Part shown: positions 53,130-57,639 of the stretch, piece by piece
How positions within the stretch are numbered: position 1 is the stretch's first letter
How the letters are laid out: every line of letters starts with the position of its first letter
NCBI GenBank assembly: GCA_025465135.1
Contig: JAODNA010000189.1
Span: forward strand, 1-57,639
Length of the DNA: 57,639 bases
Direction of reading: 5' to 3'
Source: Frankiales bacterium
Lineage (GTDB): Bacteria > Actinomycetota > Actinomycetes > Mycobacteriales > SCTD01
The notes under the pieces: model-generated
The model's database searches: none
The model's input: the letters and a program-made list of their open reading frames with translations, nothing else
What the model was told of the DNA's origin: nothing
Program-made: the position numbers and the translations under genes

Positions 53130-55115
53130 ATGCCCGGCACCCTGCTGACCCTCGAGCGCGTCGCCATCGCTGCCGCCACGGCGCTCACCGCGGTGCTGTT
53201 CCTCCCGTCGCTCGCGGACCCGGTCAACGTCGTCAAGCTCACCGCACTGGTGTTCTGCGCCGTCGTCGCCGGCTTCCTCGCCGCGCTCCGCGTGCTGCGG
53301 GAGCGAGTCGTCCGGCTCCCCCGGGATCCGACGGTCTACGCCGCAGCCGCGCTGCTCGCCGTCCTGCTGCTCGTGACGGTGACCGCGCCGACGCTCGGCA
53401 CGGCCGTCGTCGGCACCTACGGACGCAACAGCGGGCTGCTGGCCTACGCCGCCGCGCTGCTGCTGTTCTTCCTCGGCAGCCGGGCCTGGGACGCCGCCTC
53501 GACGCCGATCCTGCTGCTGACCCTGCTCGCGGGCGGCCTGTTCACCGCGGCCTACGGCCTGCTGCAGTACGAGGGCATCGACCACTTCGCCTGGAACAAC
53601 CCGTTCAACCCGATCATCGCCGGCCTCGGCAACCCCGACTTCGCCTCCGCCTACGTCGGCCTCTGCGTGCCGGTGGCGGCGTGGGGCGCGCTGTGGGACC
53701 GCTGGGCGCTGCCGTGGCGGGTCGCGAGCGGCGTCGCGGGAGTGCTCTGCCTCCTGGTCGCGCTGCTCTCCTCGGCGGTCCAGGGGCCGATCGCCGCCGC
53801 CGCCGGGCTCCTCGTCATCGCGGCCGCCTGGTTCATGAACCGCGGCGGCAGCACGGCACGGGCGGGGCTGACGACGCTCGGGGGTCTGGCGGTGTTCGGC
53901 GTCGCGACGGCGGTCGCCGGCTGGGCGGCACACGTCGGGCCGCTCGCCTCCTCGTTCACCGACAACAGCGGCCGGGCGCGCGGCTGGTACTGGGAGGGCG
54001 CGCTGACGATGCTGCGCCACCACCCCGTGCTCGGTGTCGGGCTCGACCACTACGGCGCCTACTGGCGCCAGGTCCGCCCCTACGCCGCCACGCGCGCACT
54101 GGGCGGGCAGGAGTTCAGCGACGCCGCTCACAGCGTGCCGCTGCAGATGCTCGCCGAGGGGGGCGTCCTGCTCGGCGCGGCGTACCTCGCCTTCATGGGG
54201 CTGGTCGCGCTCAGCCTGGTCCGCGGGCTGCGACGGCTCGACGGCCAGGCGCGGCTGGTCCTCGGCGCGGTGGGGGGCGTGTGGTTCGCGTACGCCGTCC
54301 AGGCGGCCGTCTCCATCGACCAGGTGCCGCTGCTCACCGTCAACCTCGTCGCGGCCGGCGCCGTCGTCGGCCTCAGCGCGAGCGCGGTGCGGGAGATCCG
54401 GCTGCCCGGGGCCCTGCGGCCGGCCGCCGAGACCGCGACGAAGCGGCGGGTGCCGGCGCTGCCGCGCGAGCGGGAGTGGACCGGTGCCGACACCGGGTTC
54501 GCGACGGCGGTCGCCGTCGGCTGCCTGGTCGTGCTGTGGTTCGCCCTTCTGCCGCTGCGGGCCAGCGCCGCAACCCACACGGGTGACGTCGCGCTCGCCA
54601 ACCGCAACGGCAACGCGGCCCTGGCTGCCTTCCAGAAGGCCAACCGGCTGCAGCCAGGCGTCGGGCTCTACTGGCAGAAGACCGCCAACCTCTACCAAGC
54701 GGTGCGGCTCCCGAGCCTCGCGCTGCAGACCTACGTGCGCGGCGCCGATGCCGACCCCTTCGACGTGTCGCTTCTCATGGCCGGCGCTCGGCTGGCCGCC
54801 ACCCAGAAGGACGACGCCCTCCAGGCTCGGCTCCTGCACCGGGCGGCGGCGGTCGACCCGACCAACCCGCTCACGGCGCTCGAGGTCGCGGCGTTCGACG
54901 CAGGGCACGGCGACCTCGCAGCGGCCGGCCGCGAGCTCGACCGGGCCCTGGCCGCGCTGCCGCAGCACGCCGACATGTGGGCGGCCCGCGGCCAGGTCTA
55001 CGCCGCGGCCAAGGACCCGGCCGGAGCCCGCGCCGCCTACCAGCGAGCCCTTGCCTTGCAGGCAGACAACCCGGTCGCGAAGCACGGCCTCGCCGTCCTC
55101 GACGCCAAGCCCTAG
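53130..55115 (+). CDS. O-antigen ligase-like membrane protein with C-terminal TPR domain
   Basis: Predicted 661 residues. The first 460 or so residues form about 12 membrane helices of the Wzy/WaaL/O-antigen-ligase family, with GNPDFASAYVGLCVPV and GRARGWYWEGALTMLRHHPV near residue 280 and GVGLDHYGAYWRQV in the large outside loop. The C-terminal 170 residues are TPR-like helical repeats (ALANRNGNAALAAFQKANRL, AYQRALALQADNPVAKHG). This would polymerise or transfer lipid-linked glycan at the outer face. The ligase is separate from the main locus by the surface protein gene but has a matching leaderless promoter. Confidence 0.88.
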   Translation: MPGTLLTLERVAIAAATALTAVLFLPSLADPVNVVKLTALVFCAVVAGFLAALRVLRERVVRLPRDPTVYAAAALLAVLLLVTVTAPTLGTAVVGTYGRNSGLLAYAAALLLFFLGSRAWDAASTPILLLTLLAGGLFTAAYGLLQYEGIDHFAWNNPFNPIIAGLGNPDFASAYVGLCVPVAAWGALWDRWALPWRVASGVAGVLCLLVALLSSAVQGPIAAAAGLLVIAAAWFMNRGGSTARAGLTTLGGLAVFGVATAVAGWAAHVGPLASSFTDNSGRARGWYWEGALTMLRHHPVLGVGLDHYGAYWRQVRPYAATRALGGQEFSDAAHSVPLQMLAEGGVLLGAAYLAFMGLVALSLVRGLRRLDGQARLVLGAVGGVWFAYAVQAAVSIDQVPLLTVNLVAAGAVVGLSASAVREIRLPGALRPAAETATKRRVPALPREREWTGADTGFATAVAVGCLVVLWFALLPLRASAATHTGDVALANRNGNAALAAFQKANRLQPGVGLYWQKTANLYQAVRLPSLALQTYVRGADADPFDVSLLMAGARLAATQKDDALQARLLHRAAAVDPTNPLTALEVAAFDAGHGDLAAAGRELDRALAALPQHADMWAARGQVYAAAKDPAGARAAYQRALALQADNPVAKHGLAVLDAKP

Positions 55116-55124
55116 AGGGCAACG

Positions 55125-55159
55125 CGAAGGGCCGGCCCGTATCTCGGACCGGCCCTTCG
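55125..55159. terminator. Bidirectional terminator hairpin
   Basis: CGAAGGGCCGG (55125-55135) pairs with CCGGCCCTTCG (55149-55159) around 13 nt. It lies between convergent genes, 9 bp after the ligase stop and 7 bp before the stop of the minus-strand gene. Confidence 0.8.
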
Positions 55160-55166
55160 TGGCTCG

Positions 55167-55607
55167 TTACGCGCGGGTGATGACCGGAGCCTGCTCGGGC
55201 AGCACGATCTGCGCGGGTCCGAAGAACGCGTCGGCGGCGTAGGCGTCCTCGGCGAACCACCAGCACTCGGCGACCTGGCCGGCGGCGTTGGACCGACCGA
55301 TCTCGATCATGCGCGTCGTCAGGGCCGTGCCCTGGCGGCGGCCGTTGAGCGTGACGACGCAGGTGACGAGACCGGCCTCGGTCTCCCCGACGTCGTCGAG
55401 CGTCGCCGTGAACGTGCCGTCGGTGAGCTCGTAGAGCTTGGCGAAGTAGCCGAGGATCTGCTCGTGGCCGACGTAGTCACCGGTCAGCTGGCTGCGGCCC
55501 CCGACGTGCCAGACGCAGTCCGGCGCGATCAGCTCGGTCAGCGTCGCGATGTCACCCGTGCCGAACGCGGCGTACGCCTTCTTGGTGTTCTCGACGTTGT
55601 TGGTCAC
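55167..55607 (-). CDS. SnoaL-like (NTF2-fold) protein
   Basis: Predicted 146 residues, the size of SnoaL/ketosteroid-isomerase-like domains. ENTKKAYAAFGTGDIATLTE, LIAPDCVWHVGG near residue 28 and LYELTDGTFTATLDDVGETE match the fold's first helix, the His/Trp/Asp pocket and the beta sheet. It could bind or isomerise a small molecule; no ligand is readable. It is alone between two terminator-like regions. Not connected by overlap to the dap genes upstream. Confidence 0.85.
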   Translation of the reverse strand: MTNNVENTKKAYAAFGTGDIATLTELIAPDCVWHVGGRSQLTGDYVGHEQILGYFAKLYELTDGTFTATLDDVGETEAGLVTCVVTLNGRRQGTALTTRMIEIGRSNAAGQVAECWWFAEDAYAADAFFGPAQIVLPEQAPVITRA

Positions 55608-55677
55608 TGCGGCCTCCCCAGGACGGATGCCTCGGACGCTAGGACGACGCCGCCCGCTCGCCCATGGTCCGTCGGGG

Positions 55678-56730
55678 CTAGCCCGTCAGGTAGGCCCGGA
55701 GCACGTCTGTGCACCGGGAGATGCGGGCGACCTGCACCGACTCCTCCCGGGTGTGCGCGAGGTTGGGGTCGCCCGGCCCGAAGTTCACCGCCGGGATCCC
55801 GAGGGCGGCAAAGCGCGCGACATCGGTCCAGCCGTACTTCGCCACCGGCTTCTCGCCGACCGCGGCGATGAAGTGCGCCGCAGCCGGAGCGGTCAGCCCC
55901 GGCAGGGCTCCGGGGGCGGAGTCGACCAGGCTCACGTCGTACGGCGAAAGGGCCTCGCGCACATGGGCGAGCGCCTGCTCCTCGTTGCGGTCCGGTGCGA
56001 AGCGGAAGTTGACGAGCACCGTGCACAGGTCGGGCACGATGTTGCCGGCGACGCCGCCGGTGATCGAGACGGCGTTGAGGCCCTCGCGGTAGACGCACCC
56101 GTCGATGTCGACCTCGCGGGCGTCGTAGCGGACGAGGGTCGTCAGCAGTGGCGCGGTGGCGTGGATCGCGTTCTCGCCGAGCCAGCTGCGTGCGCTGTGC
56201 GCGCGCCGACCCGGGACGGCGACCGCGACGCGCAGCGTCCCCTGGCAGCCCGCCTCGACCTGCCCGTCGGTCGGCTCCATCAGGATCGCGAGGTCGGCGT
56301 CGAGCCAGTCGCGGTGGTCGCGCGCGATCCGGTTGAGGCCGTTCTTGTCGGCCTCGACCTCCTCGTTGTCGTAGAGGACGTAGGTGACGTCGTACGCCGG
56401 CTCGCTCAGCGTCGCCGCGAGGTGGAGCAGCACGGCATCGCCCGACTTCATGTCGCTCGTGCCGCAGCCGAAGAGCCGGTCGCCGTCACGACGCGACGGC
56501 ACGTTGTCCGCGAGCGGCACCGTGTCCAGGTGACCGGCGAGCAGGACGCGCTGCTCGCGTCCGAGGTGGCTGCGCGCGATGACGACGTTGCCGTCCCGGA
56601 TGACCTCGAGCGCGGTCTTGCGCAGCGCTGCTTCGACGTCGTCGGTGATCCGCGCCTCGTCGCCCGACACGCTCTCGATGTCGACGAGGGCGGCGGTCAG
56701 GTCGATCGGGTCGGCGGCGAGGTCGAGCAC
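55678..56730 (-). CDS. dapE: Succinyl-diaminopimelate desuccinylase
   Basis: Predicted 350 residues from GTG 56730. M20 family metal motifs: [14 protein letters not shown] near residue 67 (His-Asp), [15 protein letters not shown] near 90, and [12 protein letters not shown] near 122 (Glu-Glu) are all present, with [17 protein letters not shown] further on. It removes succinate from N-succinyl-L,L-diaminopimelate in lysine and peptidoglycan synthesis. The start is one base after the dapD stop, so the two are coupled. The longer frame to 56964 is a shadow. Confidence 0.95.
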   Translation of the reverse strand: MLDLAADPIDLTAALVDIESVSGDEARITDDVEAALRKTALEVIRDGNVVIARSHLGREQRVLLAGHLDTVPLADNVPSRRDGDRLFGCGTSDMKSGDAVLLHLAATLSEPAYDVTYVLYDNEEVEADKNGLNRIARDHRDWLDADLAILMEPTDGQVEAGCQGTLRVAVAVPGRRAHSARSWLGENAIHATAPLLTTLVRYDAREVDIDGCVYREGLNAVSITGGVAGNIVPDLCTVLVNFRFAPDRNEEQALAHVREALSPYDVSLVDSAPGALPGLTAPAAAHFIAAVGEKPVAKYGWTDVARFAALGIPAVNFGPGDPNLAHTREESVQVARISRCTDVLRAYLTG

Positions 56731-56731
56731 G

Positions 56732-57547
56732 TTACGGAGCCACGCCGTGCTCGCGCAGGATGTCGTTGAGGGCCAGCTTGTCGTGCTCCTGCCCCGGCTC
56801 GAGGTAGCGCAGGACGAGCAGGCACGGCATGCCGAACTCGCCACCCGCGAACGTCTTGTTGCGCGTCGAGCCCACGGCCACCGCACGCTCCGGCACGACA
56901 CCGCGCGCGAGCTCGTTGCCCGTCTCGGCCTCGAACACCCGCGTGCTGCTCGTGACGATGGCACCGGCGCCGAGCTTGGCGCCCCGTCGTACCCGGGCGC
57001 CTTCGACGACCAGGCTGCGGCTGCCGATGAAGGCGTCGTCCTCGATCACGACGGGCGCGGCCTGCGGCGGCTCGAGAACGCCGCCGATGCCGACGCCGCC
57101 GGACAGGTGGACGTTCCTGCCGATCTGCGCGCAGGAGCCGACGGTCGCCCAGGTGTCGACCATCGAGCCGGCGCCGACGTAGCCGCCGATGTTCGTGTAG
57201 GACGGCATGAGCACGACGCCGGGCTCGAAGTGGCTGCCCCAGCGGGCGATCGCACCCGGCACGACGCGGACGCCGTCGAAGCGGGTCTTGAGCGGCACGC
57301 GGTCCTCGTAGCGGAAGACGCCGGCCTCGCTGGACTCCATCGGCAGCACCTTGAACGCCAGCAGGATCGCGCGCTTGGCGCGCTCGTCCACGACGACGTC
57401 GCCGCCTTCGACGTGCGCGACGCGCGCCTCGCCCGCGTCGAGCTGGTCGACGGCGGCGACGACGAGCTTGCGGGCGTCCTCGTCGGCGGGAGTGAGGTCG
57501 GCGCGCCGTTCCCACAGCTCGTCGATGACCGGGTCGATGGCTGTCAT
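56732..57547 (-). CDS. dapD: Tetrahydrodipicolinate N-succinyltransferase (actinobacterial type)
   Basis: Predicted 271 residues from ATG 57547. The N-terminal domain is followed by a left-handed beta-helix of hexapeptide repeats: [51 protein letters not shown]. It adds succinyl from succinyl-CoA in lysine/diaminopimelate synthesis. A TAGGCT -10 box lies 7 nt upstream, so it is leaderless. It is the first gene of the dapD-dapE unit. The final 92 bp of the window beyond its start hold no complete gene; a TCA at 57611-57613 could be the stop of another minus-strand gene entering from the right. Confidence 0.95.
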   Translation of the reverse strand: MTAIDPVIDELWERRADLTPADEDARKLVVAAVDQLDAGEARVAHVEGGDVVVDERAKRAILLAFKVLPMESSEAGVFRYEDRVPLKTRFDGVRVVPGAIARWGSHFEPGVVLMPSYTNIGGYVGAGSMVDTWATVGSCAQIGRNVHLSGGVGIGGVLEPPQAAPVVIEDDAFIGSRSLVVEGARVRRGAKLGAGAIVTSSTRVFEAETGNELARGVVPERAVAVGSTRNKTFAGGEFGMPCLLVLRYLEPGQEHDKLALNDILREHGVAP

Positions 57548-57554
57548 GCGGCCC

Positions 57555-57560
57555 AGCCTA
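57555..57560 (-). promoter_or_regulatory. -10 element TAGGCT of a leaderless promoter
   Basis: Read on the minus strand, TAGGCT is followed by 7 nt and ATG 57547. No ribosome site intervenes. Confidence 0.5.
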
Positions 57561-57639
57561 CGGAGCGCCACTGCACCGGTGCCAGGACGCGCGGGGGTTT
57601 GCGCGACGGGTCAGGCGTCGACGGCGGTACGGCGGCGCA

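Noticed and set aside
57611-57639. 3' end of another minus-strand gene (stop TCA at 57611-57613)
   Set aside because: Only about nine codons are visible (ending RRRTAVDA), too few to call a gene.

Overview
The window is a very GC-rich stretch of actinobacterial chromosome. The evidence is a SigE-type ECF sigma factor with its zinc-finger anti-sigma factor, a furA-katG pair, a DUF3117 gene, the actinobacterial form of DapD, a DivIVA-domain protein, many GTG starts, frequent 1-8 bp gene overlaps and many leaderless promoters. No rRNA, tRNA, CRISPR array, transposase or integrase was seen.

Backbone. Some genes follow the order of a conserved actinobacterial block, known from memory as M. tuberculosis Rv1201c-Rv1222: anti-sigma factor, sigE, O-methyltransferase, DUF3117, DivIVA-domain protein, LOG protein, dapE, dapD. 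Here the block is opened at several points by accessory genes. At 1.7-4.3 kb sits furA-katG, and at 4.3-8.1 kb pepA and a PaaX/PaaG-like pair.

Island A (about 8.1-23.9 kb) concerns the cell surface and signalling. It holds a membrane-anchored ECF sigma factor and a seven-gene minus-strand operon (19294 down to 9620). That operon encodes two secreted or anchored proteins, an anchored branched-chain-amino-acid-type binding protein, one 991-residue LivH-LivM-LivG fusion, LivF, and two small exported proteins. Next to it is a NarL-type two-component system flanked by two genes for secreted proteins. The upstream regions of those two genes share TGGCCAGT/ACTGGCCA inverted repeats, a candidate operator.

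Island B (about 27-55 kb) is a cell-surface polysaccharide locus. It holds glycosyltransferases, a WecA/MraY-like phosphosugar transferase, a Wzx-like flippase, nucleotide-sugar epimerases and a dehydrogenase, a CDP-glucose-derived deoxysugar operon (rfbF, rfbG, C-methyltransferase, RmlC-like epimerase, reductase), a WbsX-like protein, a GT-C-like membrane protein and an O-antigen-ligase/TPR protein. Two large paralogous secreted proteins (27106-29268 and 50299-52728) bracket its core.

Points of most interest: KatG carries Ser216 where the Tyr of the Met-Tyr-Trp catalase adduct should be; furA appears to start at a non-standard ATC codon on a leaderless transcript; the three Liv components are fused; and the two-component system has a candidate operator shared by both neighbours. 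All functional calls rest on reading the sequence and family knowledge; no database search was run.
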